From NCBI RefSeq assembly GCF_002873395.1, contig NZ_MCUV01000032.1, forward strand, positions 1 through 53,973: DNA of 53,973 bases, read 5' to 3'. This document shows, piece by piece, positions 9,976 through 20,014 of this stretch. A program made the translations under genes and the position numbers. Under the pieces are notes generated by a model that worked only from the letters and a program-made list of their open reading frames with translations, was not told the DNA's origin and made no database searches. The stretch is from Vibrio sp. 10N.286.49.B3. GTDB lineage: Bacteria; Pseudomonadota; Gammaproteobacteria; Enterobacterales; Vibrionaceae. Within the stretch, counting starts at the first letter, position 1; each line of letters opens with the position of its first letter.

Positions 9976-10806
9976 ATGCGTAAATTATTTGATGAAGATT
10001 TTGAAAGTATTGAACTGATTGAAGGTGGGGTGATCTTAAATAAAACGATCGATCCCAACTTTCCAGATGTAAAAGTAAAAGCGCAAATTGAAGCGTTAAG
10101 GGAAGAGCTAGCAACGATCATGAGTGATCCTGCTCAACTTAGCCCTGAAGCGACAGGGAAGGAAAAATTAGCACTGATTATTGAGGTGTTTTATCAACGT
10201 TGGGGGTTTGTTGGTGACGATGAAACCTTCTTCCACTCAAATAATAGCCTGTTAGATAAGGTACTAGAAAAGCGTAAAGGCTTGCCAGTCACCTTAGGTG
10301 CTTTACTATTATTCTTTTGTCGTCAGCATAATTTACCGGTCGAAGGGGTGAATTTCCCGACTCAGTTTTTATTGCGCTTCAATTGGTCAGATAATGATAT
10401 TGTCTACTTAAACCCTTTCATCGGCGAGTATACGGATGAACATACGCTACAAGCTTGGATAATTGGTTATGAAGGGCCACTAGCGAAACTTGAAAGAAGA
10501 CATTTAGAAACAGCTGATAACCCAATGGTGATCGGTCGCTGGTTAGGCATAATCAAGCAGGCCCTGATTAGTGAAGATCGTTTTGAATTGGCGCTTAGCT
10601 GCTCAAAACTCGTCTTTACATTTAATGATGATGATCCAAATGAATTTCGTGATCGTGGTCTGATTTATCATAAGTTAGGTTGTGATGCTGCGGCTATCGC
10701 TGATCTTGAGTATTTTCTTTCTAAAGCCCCACCAGGGGTAGAAGCGACCTTGGTTGGTCATGAGTTGGAAAAAATTAAACTCAACAGACCAACGGTAGTT
10801 CATTGA
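9976..10806 (+). CDS. SirB1/YchA family transglutaminase-like TPR protein
   Basis: 276-residue soluble protein. The N-terminal half is the SirB1 transglutaminase-like fold (KRKGLPVTLGALLLFFCRQHNLPVEG region, then NFPTQFLLRF). The C-terminal half, after about residue 185, looks like TPR helices. In this family the papain-like triad is often incomplete; here a Cys is seen in FFCRQHNL, and I do not claim activity. It precedes kdsA by 74 bp in the same operon. Function is unknown in E. coli too. Confidence 0.88.
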   Translation: MRKLFDEDFESIELIEGGVILNKTIDPNFPDVKVKAQIEALREELATIMSDPAQLSPEATGKEKLALIIEVFYQRWGFVGDDETFFHSNNSLLDKVLEKRKGLPVTLGALLLFFCRQHNLPVEGVNFPTQFLLRFNWSDNDIVYLNPFIGEYTDEHTLQAWIIGYEGPLAKLERRHLETADNPMVIGRWLGIIKQALISEDRFELALSCSKLVFTFNDDDPNEFRDRGLIYHKLGCDAAAIADLEYFLSKAPPGVEATLVGHELEKIKLNRPTVVH

Positions 10807-10865
10807 TTTAAATTGCTCTGGTTTTAGCGAACGCCATTACTGCTTTATAAAAGAATGATTAATAA

Positions 10866-11732
<867 letters not shown>

Positions 11733-11789
11733 TTCTATCAATCTAGTTTGACTAGGGTTGTTACCAGCGACATAAGGTTAATAGTAAAC

Positions 11790-11823
11790 GCCGATTTATT
11801 CTTAGAGTAAGTCGGCTTTTTTG
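11790..11823 (+). terminator. Terminator of the hemA-kdsA operon
   Basis: GCCGATTTA/TAAGTCGGC stem (9 bp with one G-U) followed by six T. Confidence 0.8.
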
Positions 11824-12069
11824 ATCTGGAAGGTCAAAGACAACAAATATCACCTCCATATTCTGCATCAATATAGAGCTCATCACCTCCTACCTCTCAA
11901 TTAAAGAGGTTAAAGAAACCATCACAGAAAGTATCAAAAATAAGACATTAAAAATAACAACGGCATTAGTTAAATAAATGTTGGCTTTTGTTGCATCTTT
12001 ACTACCACCGTTTGTCATCATTCATTTACAATAAGCGTTAGAGAAGGATCACTATTGTAAGGTATTACC
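11824..12069 (+). other. Intergenic leader of the 5'-nucleotidase gene
   Basis: About 250 bp with no convincing small ORF. It contains one inverted repeat, ACCTCT/AGAGGT with a 7-nt loop, near 11910-11930. No standard -35/-10 pair or known regulator site stands out. Confidence 0.4.
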
Positions 12070-13737
12070 ATGAAAGCTTGTCTTATTTTAAAGTCTACCC
12101 TGAGCATTGCTATACTCTCAACGTTGGCAGCTTGTTCATCTCAATCACAACAAGTTGTCGCTTGGAATGCAGATACCACTTATAAATTAACGGTATTGCA
12201 CACCAATGATCACCATGGTCGTTTTTGGCAAAATAAATATGGTGAATATGGCATGGCAGCACGTAAAACCTTAATTGATGAACTACGTGCAGAAGTTGCC
12301 GCTGAAGGAGGGAGCTTACTGCTGCTTTCTGGTGGTGATATTAATACCGGCGTTCCAGAGTCAGATCTGCAAGATGCCGAGCCTGACTTCAAAGGGATGT
12401 CGAAAATTGGTTATGATGCGATGGCACTCGGTAACCATGAATTTGATAACTCATTAGATGTATTATTTAAGCAGCAATCTTGGGCTAATTTCCCAATGCT
12501 GTCTGCAAATATATACAGTAAGGAAACAGGCAAACGCTTATTTCAACCTTACCAAATGTTTGATAAACAAGGTGTCAAAATTGCCGTTATTGGCTTAACT
12601 ACTGAAGATACGGCCAAAATAGGTAACCCAGAATTTATCAATAGCATTGATTTTCGGGACCCAAAAGTAGAAGCCAAAGCACTCATCGCTGAACTTAACG
12701 CATCAGAACAACCGGATTTAATCTTTGCGGTTACTCATATGGGTCACTATGAAAATGGTAAAAATGGCGTCAACGCACCAGGAGATGTCGCGTTAGCTCG
12801 TTACCTTGATGAAGGTGATCTGGATATGATCGTTGGCGGGCACTCACAAGAGCCAGTGTGTATGGAAGCGCCTAATGTCATCATGAAAAACTTTAAGCCA
12901 AGTGATGAATGTAAGCCAGATAAACAAAATGGGACTTACATCGTTCAGGCGCATGAGTGGGGTAAATATGTTGGACGTGCTGATTATGAATTCCGTAATG
13001 GTGAACTAAGCATGGTTAGCTACGATCTTATCCCGGTCAACTTAAAGAAAAAAATTAAAGTTGATGGCAAAAGTGAGCGAGTTTTCATTGAGTCTGAAAT
13101 AAAGCCAGATGCTGAGATGTTAAGTTTTTTACGTCCTTACCAAGAAGAAGGGCAGTCAAAGCTTAATATTAAAATTGCAGAAACCAATAATAAACTGGAA
13201 GGTGATCGCAATGTGGTTCGTTTCCAGCAGACTAACCTTGGACGCTTAATTGCTACCGCCCATATGCAGCGTGCTAAAGCCGATTTCGGTGTGATGAATT
13301 CAGGTGGTGTTCGTGACTCAATTGAAGGGGGCGATGTAACGTATAAGGATGTATTGAAAGTTCAGCCATTTGGCAATATCGTCACTTATGTTGATATGAG
13401 TGGTGCTGAAGTTTTAGATTACCTTAATATTGTAGCAACGAAGCCGGTTGACTCTGGTGCGTATGCGCAATTTGCTGGAATATCGATGCGTATTGTCGAA
13501 GGGAAAGTATCCAATGTCTTTATTGGTGATAGGCAGCTACGTTTAGATCAATCTTATCGTTTTAGTATTCCAAGCTTTAACGCGGCTGGTGGTGATGGCT
13601 ACCCAGTTATTAACACACACCCAGGTTATGTTAATACCGGCTTTACCGATGCAGAAGTATTGAAAGATTTCTTACAAGCTAGCAGCCCGTTGGATGTAAA
13701 CCTTTTTGCACCTTCTGGTGAGATCGTTTATAAATAA
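12070..13737 (+). CDS. nutA: Lipoprotein 5'-nucleotidase (UshA/NutA family)
   Basis: 555 residues. It dephosphorylates nucleotides outside the inner membrane for nucleoside scavenging. The signal peptide ends with the lipobox LAAC (Cys22), so unlike soluble E. coli UshA it should be lipid-anchored, as for Vibrio NutA. Metallophosphatase motifs are clear: TNDHHGRFW, GGDINTG, GNHEFD, THMGHY and GGHSQE. The C-terminal nucleotide-binding domain has NSGGVRDSI and FNAAGGDGYP. It is monocistronic between two terminators. Confidence in the nucleotidase call is high, in the symbol moderate. Confidence 0.93.
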   Translation: MKACLILKSTLSIAILSTLAACSSQSQQVVAWNADTTYKLTVLHTNDHHGRFWQNKYGEYGMAARKTLIDELRAEVAAEGGSLLLLSGGDINTGVPESDLQDAEPDFKGMSKIGYDAMALGNHEFDNSLDVLFKQQSWANFPMLSANIYSKETGKRLFQPYQMFDKQGVKIAVIGLTTEDTAKIGNPEFINSIDFRDPKVEAKALIAELNASEQPDLIFAVTHMGHYENGKNGVNAPGDVALARYLDEGDLDMIVGGHSQEPVCMEAPNVIMKNFKPSDECKPDKQNGTYIVQAHEWGKYVGRADYEFRNGELSMVSYDLIPVNLKKKIKVDGKSERVFIESEIKPDAEMLSFLRPYQEEGQSKLNIKIAETNNKLEGDRNVVRFQQTNLGRLIATAHMQRAKADFGVMNSGGVRDSIEGGDVTYKDVLKVQPFGNIVTYVDMSGAEVLDYLNIVATKPVDSGAYAQFAGISMRIVEGKVSNVFIGDRQLRLDQSYRFSIPSFNAAGGDGYPVINTHPGYVNTGFTDAEVLKDFLQASSPLDVNLFAPSGEIVYK

Positions 13738-13756
13738 CAGTGAATGCCAGTTTTGA

Positions 13757-13787
13757 AAAAGCGACCCAATTGGTGTCGCTTTTTTTA
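13757..13787 (+). terminator. Terminator after the 5'-nucleotidase gene
   Basis: AAGCGAC/GTCGCTT stem and a following run of seven T. Confidence 0.8.
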
Positions 13788-13820
13788 TTGAATCCATAAC
13801 GATAAACAATAGAGTTAACC

Positions 13821-14294
13821 ATGACCCCTGCGATTAATTTAGCCAAAAAAAAGAAAATAGAGCATAAGATCCACCAATATCAGCATGATTCTAATTGTAA
13901 AAGCTATGGTCTCGAGGCTGCAGAGGTATTAGGGCAAGATCCTGCGAGTGTATTTAAAACACTACTATTTTGTATTAATGGAGAAGCGAAAAATCTAGCC
14001 GTAGCCATTATTCCCGTTGATAAAAAACTGAATTTAAAGCTCGCAGCTAAGTCAGCAAAAGCGAAAAAAGCAGAGATGGCTGACCCCGACATCGCGCAAA
14101 AAACGACAGGTTATGTCGTCGGCGGGATTAGTCCATTGGGGCAGAAAAAAGCTTTACCAACTTTTATTGATGATAGTGCTCAAGTGCAAGGAACAATTTG
14201 TGTGAGTGCTGGTAAACGAGGGTTAGAAATAGAATTAGCGCCAAGTGATTTAGCCAATTTGACTCGTGGGCAGTTTGTTTCGTTGACAGAGTAG
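13821..14294 (+). CDS. ybaK: Cys-tRNA(Pro)/Cys-tRNA(Cys) deacylase
   Basis: 157-residue YbaK/EbsC family protein. It hydrolyses Cys mischarged on tRNA(Pro), acting in trans with ProRS. The substrate Lys in VFKTLLF and the GGISPLGQKKALP loop are visible. The start ATG at 13821 follows a weak SD. It is convergent with rluF. Confidence 0.95.
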   Translation: MTPAINLAKKKKIEHKIHQYQHDSNCKSYGLEAAEVLGQDPASVFKTLLFCINGEAKNLAVAIIPVDKKLNLKLAAKSAKAKKAEMADPDIAQKTTGYVVGGISPLGQKKALPTFIDDSAQVQGTICVSAGKRGLEIELAPSDLANLTRGQFVSLTE

Positions 14295-14365
14295 GAGACT
14301 CACTCTTATCAATATGCGAGTTGAATCTATATTGCAGCGTAGGTTATAGCAATTGTAGCCAATCA

Positions 14366-14397
14366 TGATGAGGCGGGCTAAAAAGCAAACCTCATCA
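14366..14397. terminator. Possible bidirectional terminator hairpin between ybaK and rluF
   Basis: TGATGAGG/CCTCATCA perfect 8-bp stem with a 16-nt loop between two convergent genes. There is no T run on either side, so intrinsic termination is uncertain. Confidence 0.35.
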
Positions 14398-14411
14398 ATG
14401 ATTAAGCGCGG

Positions 14412-15494
14412 TTACTTTTTCAAGCTTAATGTGCCAGGTACACGCTTTGGTGCTGGCTTATTAGCAGGGCGCTGTCTTGAACCTTCATTATTGCGACGGT
14501 CATCATAACGCGACTGACCATTGCGTGAAGAGGTTGGTCTTTCACTGTTGTTACGGCGCTCGCCTTGGCGTCCATCGTTTTGACGACCTTCACCTTGACG
14601 TCCGTGACCACGCTTACCATTAGGCGCATGACGGAACTCATCACCACCACGACCACTGTACGTTTTATGGCGAATCGCGGCATTTTCTTCTTGTTTACGA
14701 GCATCATACAGTTTTGCATCTGTCGCTTTACGGATGCGTTGACCACTGCCATCCACCTTCGATGCTTCTTCAGTGCTGCTTGAGGTTTCACTCATACGTA
14801 AGATTTCAGAAACTTCATCTTCCGTTAGGTAACGCCATTTTCCATTAGGAATGCCATCTAAAGAGATGTTCATGATGCGTACGCGACGTAGTTTAAATAC
14901 TTCAAAGCCTAATGCTTCACACATGCGACGAATTTGGCGGTTGAGGCCTTGAGTTAAGGTAATGCGGAAAGAGTATTGTGTCTCTTTCGTCACTTTACAT
15001 GGCAAGGTCACGGTATCTAAAATCTCAACACCTGATGCCATTTTATCTAGGAAGTGCTGGGTAATGGGTTTATCAACACGTACCACATACTCTTTTTCGT
15101 GGTTGTTTCCCGCACGTAGGATCTTATTAACAATATCACCATCATTGGTTAAGAAGATAAGACCATCGGAAGGTTTATCTAAGCGACCAATTGGGAAAAT
15201 ACGCTTACGGTGACCGATGAAGTCTACGATGTTGCCAGGTACGTCACGTTCCGTCGTACAAGTAATACCCGTTGGTTTATTTAGCGCAATATAGATAGGC
15301 AGTTCTTTCGATTTAACGGGCTTACCATCAATACAAACATTATCGCCAGGGAGAACTTTTGTCCCCATTTCTGGGATATTGCCATTGATAGTGACACGAC
15401 CAGCGTCAATCAGGCGATCGGCTTCACGGCGAGAACAGAAACCTGTCTCACTGATGTATTTATTTAGGCGTTTTTGTTGGGATTCTTGTGACAT
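14412..15494 (-). CDS. rluF: 23S rRNA pseudouridine synthase RluF
   Basis: 360 residues. The N-terminal S4 domain ([23 protein letters not shown]) is followed by a RsuA/RluF-type catalytic domain with Asp106 in [10 protein letters not shown]. RluF modifies U2604 of 23S rRNA and also tRNA(Tyr) in E. coli. The protein is about 70 residues longer than the 290-residue E. coli enzyme. The extra part, from about 285 to 350, is a basic disordered tail rich in Arg, Gly, Asn and Gln (repeats such as [19 protein letters not shown]). Such tails are common in marine gammaproteobacterial RluF/RluB and probably add RNA affinity (inference). RsuA/RluB/RluE are the alternatives; the core resembles RluF most. 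Confidence 0.88.
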   Translation of the reverse strand: MSQESQQKRLNKYISETGFCSRREADRLIDAGRVTINGNIPEMGTKVLPGDNVCIDGKPVKSKELPIYIALNKPTGITCTTERDVPGNIVDFIGHRKRIFPIGRLDKPSDGLIFLTNDGDIVNKILRAGNNHEKEYVVRVDKPITQHFLDKMASGVEILDTVTLPCKVTKETQYSFRITLTQGLNRQIRRMCEALGFEVFKLRRVRIMNISLDGIPNGKWRYLTEDEVSEILRMSETSSSTEEASKVDGSGQRIRKATDAKLYDARKQEENAAIRHKTYSGRGGDEFRHAPNGKRGHGRQGEGRQNDGRQGERRNNSERPTSSRNGQSRYDDRRNNEGSRQRPANKPAPKRVPGTLSLKK

Positions 15495-15535
15495 GAGGCT
15501 CTCTTTAGCGTTTCACAACGATTGTGTAATAGGAA

Positions 15536-15564
15536 ATAAAAAAGCAGCGGATGATGGCTGCTTT
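15536..15564 (-). terminator. Terminator after rluF promoter region / end of smrA transcript
   Basis: AAAGCAGC/GCTGCTTT stem with an 8-nt loop; on the minus strand it is followed by TTTTTTA. It lies 34 bp beyond the smrA stop. Confidence 0.75.
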
Positions 15565-15597
15565 GGTTATGAGGTTTATTTTAGCACTAAATGATCG

Positions 15598-16179
15598 CTA
15601 ACTCCCACGTTTTTGATGGCGCTCACGGTTTTCTAATTTTTGCGCACTACTTTTCTTTAGCAGGACATAAACTGCGCCGCTGCCTCCGTGCAACTGTTGG
15701 GCGCTATGAACGCATTGCACATCTTTGATTTGTGTTAGCCAACTTGCCACATAGCTTTTCATTAATGCCGGTGGATTTGAACGTTCCCCTTTGCCGTGGA
15801 CAATAATCACAGTGCGGATATCCATGCGAATACATTGACGCAGGAAGGCGATAATTTCATCCCTAGCTTGTTCTAGTGTACGACGATGTAAATCGAGTTT
15901 GCCTTGAATTGGGTATTTACCAAGGCGTAGTTTGCGATAAACGCCTTCTTGAACACCATCGCGTTTAAACTCGATAAAGGTCTCAGGTTTGAGCATAGGT
16001 GCGTTATCAAGGGAGAGGTACTCAGGATCGCCTTCTGTTAGGCAGATCGCCGCTTCTCGCTTAGCAAGGTGAGACTCGGTCACTTGGTGCGATTTTTTGA
16101 GTTCTGCGGTGTCATGGGAGAGAGGCTTAACCCCTTCCATCATTTGTTGAAAAAATTCAGAATCATTGTCATGAGACAT
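15598..16179 (-). CDS. smrA: Smr-domain DNA/RNA endonuclease SmrA
   Basis: 193 residues. The C-terminal Smr domain shows LDLHRRTLEQA, IIVHGKGERS and the glycine-rich HGGSGAVYVLL end; the N-terminal 80 residues are a linker with KPLSHDTAELKK. Length and order match E. coli YdaL/SmrA. Its role is unknown; the Smr domain in the paralogue SmrB is a ribosome-associated nuclease. A second Smr gene, smrB, lies at 42026. Confidence 0.9.
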   Translation of the reverse strand: MSHDNDSEFFQQMMEGVKPLSHDTAELKKSHQVTESHLAKREAAICLTEGDPEYLSLDNAPMLKPETFIEFKRDGVQEGVYRKLRLGKYPIQGKLDLHRRTLEQARDEIIAFLRQCIRMDIRTVIIVHGKGERSNPPALMKSYVASWLTQIKDVQCVHSAQQLHGGSGAVYVLLKKSSAQKLENRERHQKRGS

Positions 16180-16499
16180 AATGGCATCTCAATAAAGTTA
16201 GGGTAGGGAAAGTATATCAATAGAAGTAAGACAAGTTCTATATCAGGATAGCATTGACATAAATATTTATTATATGCTCCTTGATGAGTATCGATTTAAT
16301 AATCGATGTACTTATTAAGCTCTTACTATTGCTAGCTTTGCGATGAAATAGCGGTTTGGCTGGTGGATATAACAGCATATGGTTGCTTTAATGAACAAAC
16401 GGTCTTTAATTTACGATTTTTTGTTATAAATGACTTGCGCCTTGGCTCAGAATCCGTAATATACCCATCCGTTGACAGGGCAAAGCTCAGTTAACAACT
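16180..16499. other. smrA / tRNA-Pro intergenic region
   Basis: 320 bp between divergent genes. It includes a perfect inverted repeat ATCGATT-TAAT-AATCGAT at 16290-16307 and, nearer tRNA-Pro, the tRNA promoter. No ORF with a credible start is seen. Confidence 0.5.
16435..16462 (+). promoter_or_regulatory. Promoter of tRNA-Pro
   Basis: -35-like TTGCGC (16435-16440) and -10 TAATAT (16457-16462) with a 16-bp spacer. The mature tRNA begins 37 bp further on, leaving a short 5' leader. Confidence 0.6.
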
Positions 16500-16576
<77 letters not shown>

Positions 16577-16581
16577 CATTT

Positions 16582-16612
16582 AAAAAAGCCTCGTCTTCGG
16601 ACGAGGCTTTTT
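16582..16612 (+). terminator. Terminator after tRNA-Pro, bidirectional
   Basis: GCCTCGTC-TTCG-GACGAGGC stem with a UUCG tetraloop, A6 before and T5 after. On the minus strand it also ends the TraB/GumN gene, which stops 12 bp away. Confidence 0.92.
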
Positions 16613-16623
16613 GCGTTTCAGGC

Positions 16624-17532
16624 TTATCGCTTTATTTGGCAGTTTGCTTTGCCAGGACTTGATAAGGCGAAAATTTCAAATCCTTCATTCGCTAATAACT
16701 GTAAAAGGTTATGCTCACCAACTAAATGCAGCGCACCAACCACCACCAGGTAGTGACCATCACTGGTCAGCATGGTATTTGAGTTTAATTTCTTAGCCCA
16801 ATTACGGTTTCGTTGATAAAGAAAGTGCTCACTGGCCCATTCGCTCACTTGAGTTTCAGTCGCGAGTGTCGCTAGATGGTGAATATCCCCAGCTTTCCAG
16901 CTATCCATCAAACACTCAACATCTGATAGATTACTTTGCCACTGTTCAATCGCATCAGTCAGCAACTCACGCCCTTCATCAGGAAAGTCAGCAAACAGGT
17001 TAATTTGGTACTGAAGCGTTTCAAGGCTCAACAGTGGGATATCACTCTTCAGAGCTTGTTTTACCAAGTAGTTATCAATGCCATAGCGTGGACGATAGCC
17101 TAAGTCTTCATAAGCTTTCATTTGAATAGATAGAGCTGTTGTCCAAGGTGCTGCACTTAATAATGATGAATAATTAATGCCCAAATCATCAGCAATCTTG
17201 TTCAACGCCTTTAATTGCGTCGTAGTGAGATAAGCTTGGGTAGTTTTTGTTGTTTCTGGATATTTAAGATTATGGGTATCACGTACATCTGCCTCAATAA
17301 TAAGCCCATCACTTTGCTGTAGGTATTGGGTCACAATACTCGGCAAAGGATACATTGAAGGGTGGCCAACATGTACAGAGCCAAATAGCATCAGTTCTTT
17401 ATCACCTTTCACCGCCTTCCATACCATGGGAGAGCTATCGCTATAGGCAAAAGAAGTAAAAATAATGCTGATAAATACTAATGAGTTAGTAACTATGCGT
17501 TTAAACACGTTGTTCTTTCCTTGTGTAGTCAT
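16624..17532 (-). CDS. TraB/GumN family protein (YbaP-like), exported
   Basis: 302 residues with an N-terminal signal peptide ending near FAYS (about residue 31). TraB/GumN family motifs are present: LFGSVHVGHPSMYPLP, an acidic IIEADV strand, YGIDNYL, LSLET, RNRNWA and VVVGALHLVGE. The paired GSxH and GALH motifs resemble the putative metal site of Tiki-type proteases, to which the family is distantly related. No precise function is known for bacterial members. It is a single gene; its promoter should lie in 17533-17620. Confidence 0.82.
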   Translation of the reverse strand: MTTQGKNNVFKRIVTNSLVFISIIFTSFAYSDSSPMVWKAVKGDKELMLFGSVHVGHPSMYPLPSIVTQYLQQSDGLIIEADVRDTHNLKYPETTKTTQAYLTTTQLKALNKIADDLGINYSSLLSAAPWTTALSIQMKAYEDLGYRPRYGIDNYLVKQALKSDIPLLSLETLQYQINLFADFPDEGRELLTDAIEQWQSNLSDVECLMDSWKAGDIHHLATLATETQVSEWASEHFLYQRNRNWAKKLNSNTMLTSDGHYLVVVGALHLVGEHNLLQLLANEGFEIFALSSPGKANCQIKR

Positions 17533-18054
17533 ACTTCCCTATAGCATAGCAAAGTCACTTTAGATAAACGCACTTATCTCGATCTCATTTCTAATACAGT
17601 TTGCCAATTAAGACGTCATTTTCTTTTTTTACGTAAGATTTTAAGTGCATAAGTAATGTGATTTATCTCATGATTTATCGTTTGAAGAAATAAACGGCCG
17701 TCAATAGATATAAATCCCAGGAGAGAGCGGTCACATAACTACCACTTTATAGGGTGTTTAAACTGATGATATTGCGAATAATTTGAGATTTGACGTTTTT
17801 TAATTTTGATAATATTGATTTAAGCTTTTGTTTTTTAGGTATTTATGTTTTTTTTGGTATTTGTGATTTTGAACTGGATCAGAGTCTCAATGGTAATGTT
17901 TTTCGGTGCGAAAAAAAGTTTGCGATAGTGAACCCGTCCAAAATAAAACACACGTTAACAGTTTGGTTTGTAAGGACTCTGGTTTGTACGAGTTGGAGTT
18001 TATCGCGACCTGATTGATAGCGATAAAAATAAATAGGGAATAGGGGTTATTCTT
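17533..18054. other. Long leader region of the porin gene
   Basis: 522 bp between the divergent TraB/GumN and porin genes. T-rich stretches, a CRP-like site at 17654-17675 and a good SD (GGGAATAGGGG) just before the porin start are the only elements I can point to. A 75-codon open frame at 17790 begins with TTG, has no SD and looks random. Confidence 0.5.
17654..17675. promoter_or_regulatory. Candidate CRP site upstream of the porin
   Basis: TGTGA-TTTATC-TCATG (17657-17672): one perfect half-site and a 3/5 second half with the correct 6-bp spacer. Vibrio OmpT-type porins are CRP-activated, which fits. The site is about 390 bp from the start codon, so the promoter would have to lie well upstream. 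Confidence 0.35.
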
Positions 18055-19188
18055 ATGTCTACATTCAAAAAAACATTGCTTGGTGCTACCGTTGCAACAC
18101 TAATGCTTAGTGGTTCAGCTTTTGCAGATTCAGCCTTTGGTGACTCAGCAGATAAATTTTTAACTGAAGATTCATTTGCTTATGAAGTCTACGGGATCAT
18201 TGCTATGCAGGCTGCATATCGTAATTATGATTCTGGCGATAACGCGACCAATGATGCTTTAGGTGGCGCTCAGCTTAACAACGAGTCGCGCATTGGTTTC
18301 CGTGGTAAGAAAAACTTCGCAAACTTTGGTCCAACCTTCCTTTGGCAAATAGAAGGCGGTTATGTCGATCCTAGCTTTGGTGGTTCAGGCGCAGGTCTAG
18401 GTGAGCGTGATACGTTTGTCGGCTTTGAAAGTGATGGATTAGGTAAATTCCGTTTAGGTCGCGTATTAACGCCAATGTATGAACTGGTCGATTGGCCAGC
18501 TTCTAACCCAGGTTTAGGCGATGTCTATGACTGGGGTGGTTCAATTGGTGGCTCTAAATACAAAGATCGCCAATCCAATACACTGCGCTGGGATACGCCA
18601 ATGTATCTTGATGCCTTATCATTTAATGTCGCCGTCGGTGCAGGTAATGATGCTGCTTTAGGCGAAGGTGATGATTACTGGGCTGGTATCGCAGGTCATT
18701 ATAAAATAGGTCCAATTCAGCTGGATGCCGCTTATGAAGGCAACCGTAATATTGAATCTGAAGGTTCAACGTGGAGCAATGACTCCTACCTAGTTGGTCT
18801 GCAAGGTTGGTTTGATAATGGTATTTCATTCTTTGCACAATACAAAATGATGGAAGCGTCAGCAGGCTCTGTTGATGAAAAGCAAAATGCCATGTCTGCA
18901 GGCTTGATGTACACCACTGGTGATTGGCAGTACAAACTGGGTTATGCGGCAAACTTTGAGTTAGAGCGTAATGGTAAAACCATTGATAATACCGATGATA
19001 ATGTATTGTCAGCTCAAGTGATGTACTTTGTTGACCCGTCAGCCGTTTTGTATGTTCGTGCACGTACGCTTGATTTCGGTGATGCAGCAACTTATAGCAA
19101 TGGTTTTACAGATAGTAAAGGTGGAACAAATCGTTGGAAGTCAGCGAGCTACGATGAGTTCTCAGTTGGTGTTGAGTACTACTTCTAA
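18055..19188 (+). CDS. General outer-membrane porin (OmpU/OmpT-like)
   Basis: 377 residues. The signal peptide ends in GSAFA (about residue 24). The mature protein has alternating amphipathic strands, an FRGKKNF and GKFRLGRV pattern typical of trimeric gram-negative porins, and ends in EFSVGVEYYF, the C-terminal aromatic signal recognised by the BAM complex. It forms a diffusion pore; substrate preference cannot be read from sequence. A long AT-rich leader and a CRP-like site precede it; a terminator-like hairpin follows at 19245. Confidence 0.92.
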   Translation: MSTFKKTLLGATVATLMLSGSAFADSAFGDSADKFLTEDSFAYEVYGIIAMQAAYRNYDSGDNATNDALGGAQLNNESRIGFRGKKNFANFGPTFLWQIEGGYVDPSFGGSGAGLGERDTFVGFESDGLGKFRLGRVLTPMYELVDWPASNPGLGDVYDWGGSIGGSKYKDRQSNTLRWDTPMYLDALSFNVAVGAGNDAALGEGDDYWAGIAGHYKIGPIQLDAAYEGNRNIESEGSTWSNDSYLVGLQGWFDNGISFFAQYKMMEASAGSVDEKQNAMSAGLMYTTGDWQYKLGYAANFELERNGKTIDNTDDNVLSAQVMYFVDPSAVLYVRARTLDFGDAATYSNGFTDSKGGTNRWKSASYDEFSVGVEYYF

Positions 19189-19244
19189 ACCCGATGAATA
19201 AACACTGTTTTATCAGTATAAATACAGTAAGTTAGCTTTGATAT

Positions 19245-19280
19245 TAAAGGGTGTGCTTGTCATGCCCTTTACTCGTTTTT
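19245..19280 (+). terminator. Terminator-like hairpin after the porin
   Basis: AAAGGGTGTG-CTTGT-CATGCCCTTT forms a 10-bp stem (two G-U) and is followed after a few bases by TTTTT. Because AAAGGG is part of this stem, it should not be read as the SD of the next gene. Confidence 0.6.
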
Positions 19281-19303
19281 ATAAAAGTATGGATGTTATT
19301 ACG

Positions 19304-19906
19304 ATGATCAATAAATCGATAATTCTGATGGTTTTCACGCTGTTTTTTTCTTCGTTAGCGAGTGCTGAAACAACATTGGCGCTACAGGCTGAATTAGTGC
19401 CTCAAGTGCTGAATGGCGATAAAATTCATAACCGTCACTTTACAGCTAGGCATACCATTCAACTACAAGCAGGGCAGAATCAATTAGCAGTGACCATAGG
19501 GCAGATTGTTTTTGAAGACGGAAAGCGCCGTAAGTTTGATTCTCAACCATTACTGCTGACATTTAATGCTCCAGATCAGCAAGCCTTGACCATGAGTTAC
19601 GACACCTTTCGTACCATAGACGATGCGAACCAATTTGAGCGTAGCCCAGAGTTTACTTTAGTCACTGAATCGGGTGAGCCTATCCGTTATGAGTTAGTGC
19701 AAATGAATAAGGGAGGCTTACAAGGCTTTCGTGATTATCAGCGAGAAGTGGCAGATTACAACGCGAGCTTAACTAAAGCAGAGACTAGCCATCCACAGGT
19801 ATTACCTACAAGTGAAGGAATGGAAGGGCTGCAAACGCGCTTTAATCAACTTGATAGAGATCAGCAGCAACGCTTTATGCAATGGGCGATGCAAAATTTA
19901 AAATAA
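19304..19906 (+). CDS. DUF2057 (YccT/CsgI-type) exported protein
   Basis: 200 residues from the chosen start, with a signal peptide MINKSIILMVFTLFFSSLASA. The mature part matches the DUF2057 family (KIHNRHFTARHTIQLQAGQNQLAVT near its N-terminus, YDTFRTIDDANQF in the middle). E. coli YccT/CsgI of this family affects curli; the function here is unknown. The frame is open upstream to a TTG at 19238, and ATGs exist at 19262 and 19289. I prefer 19304 because the upstream stretch forms the porin terminator hairpin and 19304 gives a classic signal peptide. The SD is weak, so the start is uncertain. Confidence 0.82.
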   Translation: MINKSIILMVFTLFFSSLASAETTLALQAELVPQVLNGDKIHNRHFTARHTIQLQAGQNQLAVTIGQIVFEDGKRRKFDSQPLLLTFNAPDQQALTMSYDTFRTIDDANQFERSPEFTLVTESGEPIRYELVQMNKGGLQGFRDYQREVADYNASLTKAETSHPQVLPTSEGMEGLQTRFNQLDRDQQQRFMQWAMQNLK

Positions 19907-20014
19907 GCAGATCATTGTAGATTTACCTTAGAGTGGTAAAATGTCGTCACTTTATATCCTTGTCTTCGCCGTAACCTATAGATTTACGGCAACTATCATC
20001 TCTAAGGAATTCAA

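Noticed and set aside
12070..13737. Reading the 5'-nucleotidase as bifunctional 2',3'-cyclic phosphodiesterase CpdB
   Set aside because: The lipobox and UshA-type length and motifs fit NutA/UshA better; CpdB is longer and has different C-terminal motifs.
17790..18017. 75-codon plus-strand frame in the porin leader
   Set aside because: TTG start, no SD, and a composition that looks like translated AT-rich DNA. It probably belongs to the porin 5' region.
19238..19303. Longer N-terminus for the DUF2057 gene
   Set aside because: The region forms the AAAGGG...CCCTTT terminator hairpin of the porin, and the signal peptide begins properly at 19304.
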